Assembly: GCA_028565635.1 (NCBI GenBank)
Contig: JAOXYB010025425.1
Span: 1-15,984 of the forward strand
Direction of reading: 5' to 3'
DNA length: 15,984 bases
Origin: Phoronis ovalis
Lineage: Eukaryota; Phoronida; Phoronidae
In this document: positions 1 to 9,703 of the stretch, one piece after another
Position numbering within the stretch: position 1 is the first letter of the stretch
How the letters are laid out: each line of letters begins with the position of its first letter
The notes under the pieces: generated by a model
Databases searched by the model: none
The model's input: the letters and a program-made list of their open reading frames with translations, nothing else
What the model was told of the DNA's origin: nothing
Program-made: the position numbers and the translations under genes

Positions 1-156
1 AAGATGGCTTTACAACTACAGAAACTACATCATATGATGGGCATCTGTCTGCACCCGCAGACCTCTTGTTTTATTTTATGATTATAATTAACTAAATTTA
101 TTTAATATGTATAATTGTTGTAATTATAATTAAAATTATATGTATTATATTTTTAG

Positions 157-336
157 GAGTGGACTGAACGTGGTTTATCAGTTGAAGAATGGACAGACCA
201 TGTACAGTCCTCATTTAATAATGTAAAAGGATTATCAAAAGATGAACAAACTTATGTGTTGAAAGGCAAATCTTCAGAAGATCTGAACGATATGATGGAT
301 GTAGCTAAAAATTATGCCAAGCAGTACAGCAGGTAG
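157..336 (+). CDS. Last coding exon of an unrecognised gene (59 codons plus stop)
   Basis: The exon follows a T-rich acceptor (tatatttttag at 146-156) and reads GAG TGG ACT GAA ... AGC AGG TAG. The same frame has a TAG at 154-156, just upstream, so the frame must be entered by splicing. The peptide starts EWTERGLSVEEWTDHV and ends MMDVAKNYAKQYSR. It is charged and helix-prone, with no Cys and no membrane segment. I do not recognise the family. Positions 1-67 may belong to an earlier exon (one frame reads DGFTTTETTSYDGHL and stops at 93-95), but I found no donor there in the phase-0 register this exon needs. The rest of the gene lies to the left of the window. The amino-acid composition looks coding, but this rests on a single exon. 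Confidence 0.5.
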   Translation, partial: EWTERGLSVEEWTDHVQSSFNNVKGLSKDEQTYVLKGKSSEDLNDMMDVAKNYAKQYSR

Positions 337-1437
337 CCAGAAGAAGGCACAGTCCCCCTTTTGTAGATATCATCAGAGGTGACTCAAAAAATTACGTTTA
401 GTGATTTTTAAGTTTAAAATTGACAAAAAAATATTTGCATATGATAAATTAGTGTACTACTAAAAGCAGAAATATGAGTAACAGTATAATTGATAAAAAT
501 GTGTCTATGCCGTAGAGCCATGTTCCTTTAAATGTTTTATCTTGCATTTATGTTTTATCTTGCTGCTATTTAATTAAGCACTTAGAGATAAAACAAAACA
601 AGTGTCATGGGATAACCTTCAACATAATATTAAAGGATGCGGCAGTGTACTTGACAAATCTTATCTGTGTACTCCCTAAGAATCACTTTAGAGGCATCTT
701 TCTTGGGGCCATTTTTGAATCAATTGCATAAAATGTGAATAATTTGTATTATTTTAATTATTTATAAGTTAAATGGATATAACAAATTTATCAATTTTAA
801 ATATTAAAATCTGGGTATATGTAAATGCTAAATATTTGTTTAGTGATTAACTAGGATCTTTCTAAATAACTGTTTTTGCTGCGAACATCGTACCTTGAAT
901 ATCAGCTTTGAATATTAAACAGACATTTGATTTGTTAACTTTTATCTGAGCAATCAAATACAACCAGTTTAATTGAATACATGGTTTATTACATTTTATT
1001 TAGTAATTACAAGTATTTACTATGGCACAATAGCAGAAGCTTGTCATGTACAGTATCATATTATATAGTTTCATTTTTCATTCATCCTTCTTGTTTGACT
1101 AGATCTTGGCTTATAATAGAAGTTGCATCGCACAGTACATTATAACTTCAGAACGTTGCTTATCACATTTTACACAATGTAGCACTGGTTTGTCATTGGC
1201 AAGAATCAACTTACTAGGTAAAAACAAACAAACATTACAAATTTCTTGTTATGATTAGCAGACTTAGTTGTTTTGTGTTTTAAATTGACTGTGTTGAACT
1301 TTTTAGCTTATAAAGGTTATATTAGTGGCTCCAACAGATCTGTTTCCCTAATCCAAGGTGAAGCATTGTTGTGCACATAACGAAATATGCTGAAGTGTTT
1401 TTGGGACATCTTTAATATCATCGTGGTTGTCACCTTT
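337..1437. other. Convergent intergenic region: two 3' ends, no gene seen
   Basis: This AT-rich stretch separates a plus-strand gene ending at 336 from a minus-strand gene ending at 1438. It should contain both 3' untranslated regions. No long open frame or repeat was seen. Plus-strand ATTAAA words occur near 630, 805 and 910, but none can be chosen as the poly(A) signal of the left gene. Confidence 0.5.
985..1000 (-). promoter_or_regulatory. Candidate poly(A) signals for the microprotein gene
   Basis: Two AATAAA hexamers on the minus strand (TTTATT on plus at 985-990 and 995-1000) lie about 440 bp past the stop codon at 1438. They are the nearest canonical hexamers I noticed downstream. In AT-rich DNA such hexamers also arise by chance. 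Confidence 0.3.
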
Positions 1438-1651
1438 TCAATCGCTATCTTCAATACCTTGTGCTCGTAGTTTCAGTAAACGTTTCATGGTCTTCTTCCT
1501 CTTTTGTAATTTATGTGCGATGTTCCATAGGACTTCAACTATGAAGCAAAGCAAACAAACAATGGTATAAGGGAAAATTAGCCATGTTGATCTAATGCAG
1601 GATAGAAAAAGTTTCAGGGATTATAGCATTTTCATACGTTGTCACAGACAT
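1438..1651 (-). CDS. Predicted 55-residue single-pass membrane microprotein, two exons
   Basis: Exon 1 is 1651-1638 (ATG TCT GTG ACA AC) and ends at a GTATGA donor. Exon 2 is 1591-1438 and follows a good polypyrimidine acceptor (ctatcctgcattag). The phase-2 ends join exactly to give a 55-residue protein. The intron is only 46 bp (1592-1637). In-frame TAG lies 48 bases upstream of the ATG, with no earlier Met. Residues 8-29 (starting WLIFPYTIVCLLCFIVE) form one hydrophobic helix. They are followed by a strongly basic tail (HKLQKRKKTMKRLLKLR, residues 31-47) and an acidic end (EDSD). The positive-inside rule suggests a cytosolic or matrix-facing C terminus. Similar small integral membrane proteins sit in ER or mitochondrial membranes, but I cannot assign a family. 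The chief doubt is the 14-base first exon; if it is wrong, exon 2 is still a plausible last exon of another membrane protein. A 5' UTR exon ending at the GTAAGC donor at 1795-1800 is possible. Confidence 0.55.
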
Positions 1652-2689
1652 TGTTTTCTTTACAAGATTTATTGTATTAGTACACAAGGACAATTTAAAA
1701 CTCTACTTTGGGTTCCACCTGTTGATAGCTATTGCAACACTTGTGTCTTGATCATCTTGTCATAGACTAAGTAGCAATGCGTATGAGGACTAGAGCTTAC
1801 CAAATGATGGGAGTGCTGTACAGTTTGCAGATCCATTCTTTTTGTGCAGTGAGTGCAGACTGATCTGGGTTAGTTGAAATCCCTTTCAACAATGTGCAGT
1901 GTGCAGAAGATTCCACATCCGGTGAGAGGTGTGCAGGTGCCTCTAGACTTGTGTGTGTGCAAGTGTGCCCATAAACCGTGCATTGCATGTTGTCTAATTT
2001 CGCTGAGAGAGTTGATTGCTTTTGTAAAGCTCTCTTAAACCTAGCACTGACCATGTAAATGTGTTCGCAGGTGTTATGTGAAAGCAAGCTATTGGTTAGC
2101 CTTATAAAGCAGTCATGTTAGTTCAAGTATAATAGTAGTAGTGAGAATAAAAATGCACTAACAAAAGAAAGGATTTCATGAATAAGGAATAGTAAGAGTG
2201 TGAAAAGAGGGACACTACCATGTAGCCCTTGCACAGGAGATACTTAAAAACAATGTCAGTATATCACTCACTTGAAAAGCTTTCAGTTCTAAAATTTTGA
2301 AGACAGTATACATTAGTAAGCAGCTTGATAAGCATCTATATGGTTAGACATTAATTTTTATTGGGTATTAAAGGTGGTTTGCTTAACGTTTTACTGGCAA
2401 CGTACGACCTGGTGGAACTCTATTACGACTAGTTTTAAAGTAGTTAAGCCATCCAACTAAAGAAAAGAAAAATTTGGCCAGGGGAGAAGAAACAAAACAA
2501 AAATAAATTAATACTTTCTTGTAGTTACACATATATAATTATTTTGTAGGGGTCTAGAAGCTAAATTATTCAACTGGATCAATGCCTAGGAGTCAAGCTA
2601 CATGAAAATTGACTAATATGTGACCACATGTGAAAGGGAACACATTAAATTAAAGTGGTACTATATGCTAACACTGCTAGACTGCCAAA
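1652..2689. other. Roco 3' UTR and spacer; only a weak open frame
   Basis: Both flanking genes are on the minus strand. The upper part should be the 3' UTR of the Roco gene. A 96-codon minus-strand frame at 1797-2087 sits in a slightly GC-richer patch and ends against a strong donor (TTTG|GTAAGC, at 1795-1800). Its peptide has no recognisable features, and joining it to the next acceptor in frame gives a stop. It may be untranslated exon sequence. Confidence 0.35.
2357..2362 (-). promoter_or_regulatory. Candidate poly(A) signal of the Roco gene
   Basis: AATAAA on the minus strand lies about 330 bp past the Roco stop codon at 2690. The distance and strand fit; nothing else confirms it. Confidence 0.3.
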
Positions 2690-5600
2690 TTAGTTCTGTA
2701 AACTCTTGCGTTTAGTCGGATCAGTTCCGATATTTCTATTTAGATCAGGTGTACCGTGGCTTTTGGAATAGGTCAATGGCCTTCCAGATGGAAGAGCCAG
2801 TTGATTTGTTGCTGCATGAGCTGACTTTGATTGCATTAACCTCTCAATACGCCTTGCACTTAAAGTCGCAAATACCACACCTGATTTCTTAGTTTTAGGT
2901 TGTATCAGGAATGCCGTGTGGATGCTGTTCTGGCATGCCTCACATGTTCTCTGGTTAACAGCTTGGAGGTCTTTAGGTGTCATCCACTCACCCAGGAATG
3001 AAGATTTGAAACAGACTGGACATTCTGTATATCTTTCAAAACGGACTCCTGAAAATAAATTAATATCGGAAACCATAAATAGTCTGTTACACTTTAATAC
3101 TATAATTAGTCAGTCCCCTCTAGGCTCTATTACCACTCCATCTTACCTGCATATACAGATAGCATCTCCTCCACCTCAAGCAGCAATGGATGAAGCACGG
3201 ACCACAGCTCTTCAACCTGATTCATCTCGGATAACTGTATCTCGCTGCGAAGTTCTAGCTTCAGATGACAAGCTGCACTATCGCCTGCTTTAACTCCACT
3301 CGTAACTAACAGACGTACTTGTTTTTCTGGATGTTGTGCTAGGAATCCTGACTCCCAGTGGTCCAGGAAGACAAGATTATTTCTGCAATGATTAGCTTTT
3401 ATAGAAAACTGTTGAAAAAAACCTGGAGGGCAATATCTAGGGAAACGATAAAATGTTGCGATACGTGGATGCTCTTCAAATTGTTTCCATTCTTCATCGA
3501 TATTCTCTGGTTTCTTGGTATGTCGATACAGTGGTATAAGAATGCGTCCTATTCTTGGCAACAAACTGGAACCTATACGACTTGATACCGCTGACGTAGG
3601 TCTTGAGCTTGTTTCAGACTTTGCATTTGATTCTGATGACAACGAAGGTCGTGAACTTGATTCTGGCAACATTGCCTTTGTGGCTTCCTGTGTGGATGAC
3701 TTATCTGTTATTAAAAGTGAAGACCTATTTGAGGGCAATCTTGACAGAGATAGGTTAGACTCCAGGGCATGAATAGACTGACTATCAGAAGCATCTAGCA
3801 GTTGTGATGGCCTTTGTTTCTTGTTATAATCATATGGAGGATATTTACCATGTCGATCTTTTTTACCAACAGCGTAACATAGTTCAAAGTTATCTGACAT
3901 CATATTAATCACCTCATTCAGATGACTGCTTGACTTGATACCAAGAATATACCATAAGCACTTCATGAGATCCCTGTCAAATACTCCATCTTTCAGCAAT
4001 TCGTTCTTCAATCTGTCAAACCTGTAATGAAAATGAGACATTTTATCAGCTCTGTTTGGTTCCTTTAATGCTTACACTTCTATTTGTGAATGCTTACATT
4101 GTTCTTTCTGCCCTGTAATGGTGTTTTACCTCAATATTCATTTACAAACTATAGATTCTGATCATAGACTTTCTGGCCTGGATGGCAGTTTTACCCCACA
4201 GCTGATTATATATCCTCTGTTTTAGACATCCAGGGAATCATGTGTTCCTTGGTTTACATTTATCTCTTCAAAAGTTTTCTGCAGTTTAATAGCTTTAACT
4301 TGAGTGCAAAATATTAATATTTTTATTGGTTTTGAACCATTTTTCATGAAAGAAATACTTTTTTGACTTTAACATCATGAAGGTGGATCTAAATAAAACA
4401 CAATTTTGGTGACTTTAGTGATAATCAAAAAGTGGGTGAAAATTAAAAGCATGTTTTAGTTCTGTCGTTTCTTTAGTATACGTTTTATTTCAAGTAAATT
4501 CTCTCAAAATTCAAATGTAGTGAACAGAAAGATGTTGCTACGTTGTGGCTGACTTGGAGACATCTAATACAACTTTTAATTTCGGGCTTTTAATTCAGAT
4601 TTTATGTATTTGCTACAAATTCTAAGAACACCTCTGTATCCAGTTGGCAATCTTGGATTTTTCCATGTGCAAAATTTGATATCTTAAAAATTCCAAAAGG
4701 GATTAGAAGACTTCTTGGCTCTATTTCATTTCTGTATAATAAGTTAAATCGTCAAAAATACTCTAAGTGAAGCAGAGCTTATGTTAATTTGTCTAACTAA
4801 GGCTTAAAATCACAAAATTCTATATTTAACAAAACACAGGCGCTTCAGAAATTGTAATAATGTCATAACATTCGTATTTTAAATGGATTACCTATATTTG
4901 GGACAATTTTGGAATGTGTCTTTGAGAAATCGTACTTTTCTACAATTATTATAAACGGCGCATTTCTAGTACTATTAATACTGCATGGACAAAAAGCCTA
5001 GATATAATACTTACCTGAAATTATTCATTCCCATGAGTCGAAAGATATCATCATTTGTGTAGTCCAGTACCTGCTGCACATTATGGCGTACAATGATGCT
5101 TAGTACACTATGTAGCCATGATGGTCGCAGAAAGACAAGATTAGACAACTTTGGATGCCGAGAAAACCACAGCAGTTTACCTATAAGAACATAGAGATTA
5201 CTTTGTGAAACAGACAGAAATAGTTCCTGAAATAGATTTACTCCATCGGTAATAGTGTTGTTAGTAAGAATGATGATGACTGTGGTTGATTTAATTACCT
5301 GTATTGTGTAAGTAGTTCGTTATATTTTCCAGCAGGTGCCTCATTCCATACTTTGCTGTGACTTTCTCTTCATACTCTTCCCACGAAATTACAGGAATCA
5401 CCATAGCATTTCCCAGATCCTCGAGATAGTTCTCTACATAAACCCACATTGACGGTATCACACGCATAACATCCGGGAAAATCTGGAAATAACGTGTTAT
5501 ACGTGATGCATAACTGTAGAGAAACTTAAACTTGCCAACGACTCGACACATGACATACAGTGCAAAGTCACTATATATATGCCGCCCAATAGGCTCCCTT

Positions 5601-8108
5601 TTTTCAGCTTCCGTATTTACCACAAGGTATGTTTTTCACGCTTCTCAAAGCTTTATTTACCCCAAGGTATACTTTTCTTGTTGGATATTTACCACAGGGT
5701 ATATTTTCAAAAAATATTCGTTTACCACAGGGTGTATTTCTTGGAAAACGCATTTACGACAGGTATGAAAAATTAAGGTTCGTAAATTGTTCCATATTTA
5801 TTTACCACAGGTATATAATTTACAAGTGCATTTTATACAGGGTATCTATTAATTCGGGAGGGTTATTTACGACAGGGTATATTTTTTATGTTTTTTCATT
5901 TACGACAGGGTATATTTTTGGTGATCTTTATTTACCACAGGGTCAGGGTTTTTTACCTTGGGCCGCACACCCCTACCAACTTTTCTGTCAAGTACCACCT
6001 CGGGAGTGTAACACGAATATAGAATCCACATCGGGACGATTCGGTAACATTTAGTAATTAGTAAGAAATATGTCATAGTACATTTTGTCGTTATGTTCAA
6101 GACTACTTTGGAAATACACCTTTACTAATAATTTTACATTAAGGTAATACTTGCACATATAAACTGAGTGAGGATATTCAAATTAAACTATATTGGAATC
6201 TAAGATAAGCATACAGTGACCAAACCAAGTTTAAACTCACTGGAATGAATAATAAAATATCTATTTCAAAGAAGGGCATACAATTACCGTATGGTTCTGC
6301 GCCATAGTGGCCAGCGCTGTCTGGACGTTCAATACACCACTGAAGTCCTTTGAACTACATGTGACAATTTCTGGGTGAATCTTTGAATTGAAATGTTTTA
6401 ACAAATTCATGTAATACTTGAGTTGTTCAGATAGGGAAGAAGAGATCTGTGGACGACTTTCAATTAATTTAACTTCTTGTTCTATTCCTGATTTGTAGCT
6501 GCTGACATACCCTTTGAGGCGTTTGAGTACTTCATCTTTGATGTTTTTGGCTTTGGTTGAATTCACTTTATCACTATTTGTACCAACTATAAGCACACGT
6601 AAATTGTTGTTCTTACAAATCAACCAATCGAGGTATATTCCAAATTGTTCTTGAAAGCACTCTGATTTGTATGTTGCAAGATTGAAGACGAGTAAAATTA
6701 ATGATTGCGAGTCAATATATGGTGTATGAGACGCTAAATAAAACGGATCGCCTGATGTATCCCATAAGGCAACATGAAGACTTTTCTCGTTTTCAGTACC
6801 AAGATCAACCACCAAATCATGACATTCTACTCCCGGTGAAATTTCTTCCAAATCTATTAAATGCGCTTGACCATCAACAAGAGACAAGGCAAGACTAGAT
6901 TTTCCGGCACCCTCAGCACCAAGCACAATGACTTTTACGCCCTGAAAAACTTTTCTTTCTACGTACTGTTCTTGAAAGTACTGAACCATCGATCTCAGTC
7001 CTCCTTCGCAGGTGTCTCGATTGGGCGTTGATATTGGGTTATCGTCCAATATCAATTCCTGCTCCGTTTTCCAATCTAATTTTTTTATGAAATCTCCTTG
7101 AATTTTTTTAATACGGTTACTACTAAGATCTAGCTTGTCAGCACACAGCAATAGATACTCAGGCATACGTATTATCTGATTACCCGACAGATCTACTTGT
7201 GCGATACGTCGTTCTCTAGGCCCCTTTATATTTAGTATTGGTACTCGTGTTATCTGGTTGCCACTGGCATCCAGAACTTCAAGGTTTGGCAGCTGAAAGA
7301 CTTCTACGGGTAAACTAGTCAACATATTTTCAGAAATATCCAATTCTTTTAGCACTTTCAAATATTTGATCTCTTTTGGGATATCTTTCAACAAGTTTCC
7401 ATTGCAATGTACTATTTCTAACTTTCTCAGCATCATTATTTCTTTTATTATTGATTTAAGTTTGTTGTGACTAATAGTTAGACAAGTTAACTTTTTCAAC
7501 TTTTCCAAACCGCGTACACTTTCCAATTGATTTTCTCCCAGAAACAACCGCGTTAGATTCTTCAGTTTCTTTATTACCTCGGGAATAGATCGAATTTTGT
7601 TCCCGTACAAGTTTAGTTCCTTTAACTGCTGGAGCTCTTCTAGACTGTCGGGTAGTCCGTCCTCATTCAACTCATTAAAACTTATATCCAGCTTTTGTAG
7701 CTCCGTCAGACCCGAGAGCATTTCGTCATTGAGATACTCCAAATGCATGCGATTCATATCCAAACGTTTTAACGTGGATGATAATGTTCGCATCGACTGT
7801 ACAGTGCTTTCGTTGACGTCCAGTAGGCGTATTGAAACAGCACGTTCTTTTTTGGCTGATGGTAATCGTTGGGGATGGAGGTGACGATCCCCTTGATACG
7901 CCATGTTAACTAATGGAGCGGCTAGCGACTCACTGGAAGGCTGAAGATATGGATGGTATGGTGTCGCTCTACGCGTAGGTGTACGAGGAGACGTCAGGTT
8001 GCGCGGTGACGTCGGTACGGATGACACTGCCTGATCATTTTTGTTGCTATTCTGCCGTCCACCAGCTTTATTCCGGGCCGGGCTTGATTTTGTCGTCCCG
8101 GGATTCAT
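2690..8108 (-). CDS. LRR-Roc-COR (Roco family) GTPase, five exons, 1134 residues
   Basis: Coding exons are 8108-6288, 5482-5299, 5180-5015, 4021-3147 and 3048-2690, 3405 bases in all, exactly 1135 codons with stop. Junction phases 0, 1, 2 and 1 all match. Residues ~92-358 are leucine-rich repeats (e.g. LKELNLYGNKIRSIP). The Roc GTPase spans ~388-607: P-loop GAEGAGKSS at 397-405, DTSG at 450-453, TNSD at 510-513 in the G4 place, and SSK at 585-587. The usual switch I Thr appears to be Ser424 (ISPGVE). COR follows, with NTGKLLWF (exon 2-3 junction), FLRPSWLHSVL, then FYRFPRYCPPGFF at ~914-926. A Ser-rich, probably disordered insert of ~85 residues (~797-880) splits COR. The tail has C1025-x2-C1028 and C1051-x2-C1054, a likely zinc site. 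No kinase domain is present, so it resembles MFHAS1-like rather than LRRK proteins. Family knowledge: Roc binds and hydrolyses GTP and COR mediates dimerisation, usually in cytosolic or membrane-associated signalling. In-frame TAA lies 15 bases before the ATG, and -3 is A. Confidence 0.92.
4022..5014 (-). other. Roco intron 3 (993 bp), no internal feature seen
   Basis: The donor TTTCAG|GTAAGT (exon 3 end at 5015) and the acceptor TTTTCATTACAG|G (exon 4 start at 4021) define it. It joins exons 3 and 4 in phase 2 to give MGMNNFRFDRLKN. The sequence is AT-rich and I saw no repeat, nested gene or open frame worth listing. Confidence 0.85.
5483..6287 (-). other. Roco intron 1 (805 bp), repeat-bearing
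   Basis: The donor ACG|GTAATT at 6288 and the acceptor TTATTTCCAG at 5483 define this phase-0 intron between the end of Roc (MAQNHT) and the start of COR (IFPDVMRVIPSMW). The frame upstream of the acceptor stays open to 5623 without COR-like sequence, so a longer exon 2 cannot be excluded from the open frame alone. The chosen junction gives the better family match. The intron contains the tandem array at 5614-5950. Confidence 0.8.
5614..5950. repeat. Degenerate tandem repeat, about ten ~34-bp units
   Basis: The core TATTTACCACAGGGTATATT recurs on the plus strand at about 5614, 5654, 5686, 5719, 5751, 5799, 5831 (partial), 5864, 5897 and 5929. Core-to-core spacing is mostly 30-37 bp, with one gap of 48 bp. 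The cores are much better conserved than the sequence between them, which is mostly T-rich. The array accounts for plus-strand open frames with repeated YHRVYF or LPQGIF peptides, which I do not take as genes. It lies wholly within the first Roco intron. Confidence 0.85.
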
Positions 8109-8921
8109 CGTGAAGTAGAGTTACCCTCAACATCTACTAAGCGACAGAGGGTCGTCAATCTTAGACTTCACTTGATATAGCTAAAAAACAAGAATACTCA
8201 TTAGCTGAAAACGATCGTTGTTTTTGATATCCTAGCTCATTGACTTGATTACACCAGAATGAGAAAGAAGTAGGAGTTGCGTATAACAATTTTAACATTT
8301 TCCAAGAACTTTCCAGCGCATTCATTTTACGACACAATATATCGTTGCAAAGTCATGAACGCCACCTTCTTTAGAGAATGCGTGAACCACCTCCAATAAA
8401 CGTCCCATAATCGCTAAGCAAGCATGAAATATATTTACAAAAAATTGGTGTTATGCAATGAAGTTTTAAATAATAATTTCATCATAACGAATGCGTTTTA
8501 TAACCTTATAATATCGCACAACGAATTGCATTATAATGAAGCGCGGGAAAAGAGGTTTGTCCATCTGCGCATTCTAAGAACTGATTGTGATATTAGAAAA
8601 AAATATCTCGGGCTTTCTACTTTACGCGACTTATAAACTTGTAGTAATATATAGCCAGCCATGTATCAACAGTATTCTTCTAGTTGCGAATGAATTATAT
8701 CTCAATAAGTAAGAAAGAGTACGCAGTACGTTTCATAAGGGTATCGTTTTATATGTTACTATCAACAAAAGTAGAGTGACAGTCGTTCAATTTTATCTAC
8801 TTTAGCGATAAGCCGATTATTGAATCTTGTCTGAAACTTAATTTAAATTGAAGTTTTTGATAGAAATGATATTGGCGAGGTAATAACATGGAGATTATTG
8901 AACTTACCAACATTCTAGTGG
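8109..8921. promoter_or_regulatory. Upstream region of the Roco gene; promoter presumed
   Basis: This is the 813 bp between the Roco ATG and the left target-site copy of the transposon. It must contain the Roco 5' UTR and probably the promoter. On the minus strand a ttgttttttag at ~8175-8185 could be the acceptor of a spliced 5' UTR. I saw no convincing TATA box or gene. A 70-codon plus-strand frame at 8424-8636 is AT-rich and shows no domain. Confidence 0.35.
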
Positions 8922-8929
8922 CATTGAAT
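8922..8929. repeat. Left target-site duplication (CATTGAAT)
   Basis: The same eight bases recur at 9696-9703, immediately outside the other end of the inverted-repeat element. The match extends to ten bases (GGCATTGAAT) because the element itself ends in GG. Confidence 0.8.
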
Positions 8930-9695
8930 CCCGGGGGGCAGTCAATATGAAAGTGGGTACGCATGTTCCAAAAATACACCCCTAAGGAAGTGAGTTTTGA
9001 AAAAAACACCCCTAATGAAGTGTCACACCTTCAAAAAAACACTCATTTTCGTAATTTTAGCCAAAAAATATCGAAAGCCATTAGGGTCAAAACGTCTTCT
9101 TATAGACGCGTTCTAAATATTTAGTACACGTTCTAATTATACTTAGTACACATTGTAAATACATTTAGAACGTGTACTAAATATATTTAGAACGTGCATT
9201 AATTATATTTAGAACGTGTACTAAATGTTTAGAACGTGTTCTAAATAATTAGAACGTGTACTAAATATAATTAGAACGTGTACTAAATATAATTAGAACG
9301 TGTACTAAATATTTAGAACGTGTACTAAATAATTAGAACGTGTACTACATAATTAGAATGTGTTCTAAACATATTTAGAACGTGTACTAAATAATTAGAA
9401 CGTGTACTAAATATTTAAAACGTGTACTAAATATAATTAGAACGTGTACTAAATAAATAGAACATGTTCTAAAAATATTTAGAACGTGTGCTAAATAATT
9501 AGAACGTGTACTAAATTTAATTAGAACGTGTACAAATATTTAGAATGTGTCCGTAAGAAGACGTTATGACCCTAATGATAAAAAGGACCATAAACGCGTA
9601 ACGCATTACGTTCGAAAAACATACCCTTTCACCCCGCCTTTCACGCGAAATTTTGTTGGAGCATGCGTACCCACTTTCACAATGACTGCCCCCGG
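8930..9695. mobile_element. Non-autonomous DNA transposon (foldback/MITE-like), 766 bp
   Basis: The left end (8930-8965) begins CCCGGGGGGCAGTCA and runs to GGGTACGCATG. The right end (9662-9695) is its reverse complement with two one-base gaps and a few mismatches. Both ends abut CATTGAAT, an 8-bp target duplication. A second, inner pair of inverted segments matches at about 9080-9121 and 9541-9588 (CATTAGGGTCA and ACGTCTTCTTA on the left), so the whole element can fold back. It has no open frame that looks like a transposase. The centre is a palindromic minisatellite (9103-9556). Eight-bp duplications are typical of hAT elements, but also of P and Merlin elements, and the G-rich terminus is not the usual hAT end. 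I leave the superfamily open. Confidence 0.82.
9103..9556. repeat. Array of ~22 near-palindromic 20-22-bp units inside the transposon
   Basis: The unit is TTAGAACGTGTACTAAATAA with variants such as TTAGAACGTGTTCTAA and TAGAACATGTTCTA. The 16-base core TTAGAACGTGTACTAA differs from its own reverse complement at only four positions. The first three units (9103-9165) read in the opposite orientation (TTAGTACACGTTCTAA) and the remaining ~19 read forward. Spacers are short A/T strings (ATAT, ATATAA, AA). Confidence 0.92.
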
Positions 9696-9703
9696 CATTG
9701 AAT
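9696..9703. repeat. Right target-site duplication (CATTGAAT)
   Basis: Identical to 8922-8929, directly flanking the CCCCCGG end of the element. Confidence 0.8.

Noticed and set aside
1797-2087. Minus-strand 96-codon open frame
   Set aside because: No domain is visible. It ends beside a strong donor, but splicing it in frame to the next acceptors gives an immediate or near-immediate stop. It is at best untranslated exon.
2916-3293. Plus-strand 125-codon open frame
   Set aside because: It lies antisense across Roco exons 4-5 and their 98-bp intron. The minus-strand reading has splice sites and domain matches, so this is a shadow.
5532-6054. Plus-strand open frames with repeated TTGYIF / YHRVYF peptides, suggestive of a repeat protein
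   Set aside because: The peptide repeats follow directly from the intronic ~34-bp DNA repeat. Unit lengths vary (30-48 bp) and are not multiples of three, so no single frame is kept. No start or splice support was found.
8424-8636. 70-codon plus-strand open frame
   Set aside because: AT-rich composition, no domain, no splice signals; expected by chance in this base composition.
8930-9695. CRISPR-like array (regular ~21-bp palindromic repeats)
   Set aside because: Spacers are 2-6 bp A/T strings, not unique 30-bp spacers. The array lies inside an inverted-repeat transposon in a eukaryotic genome.
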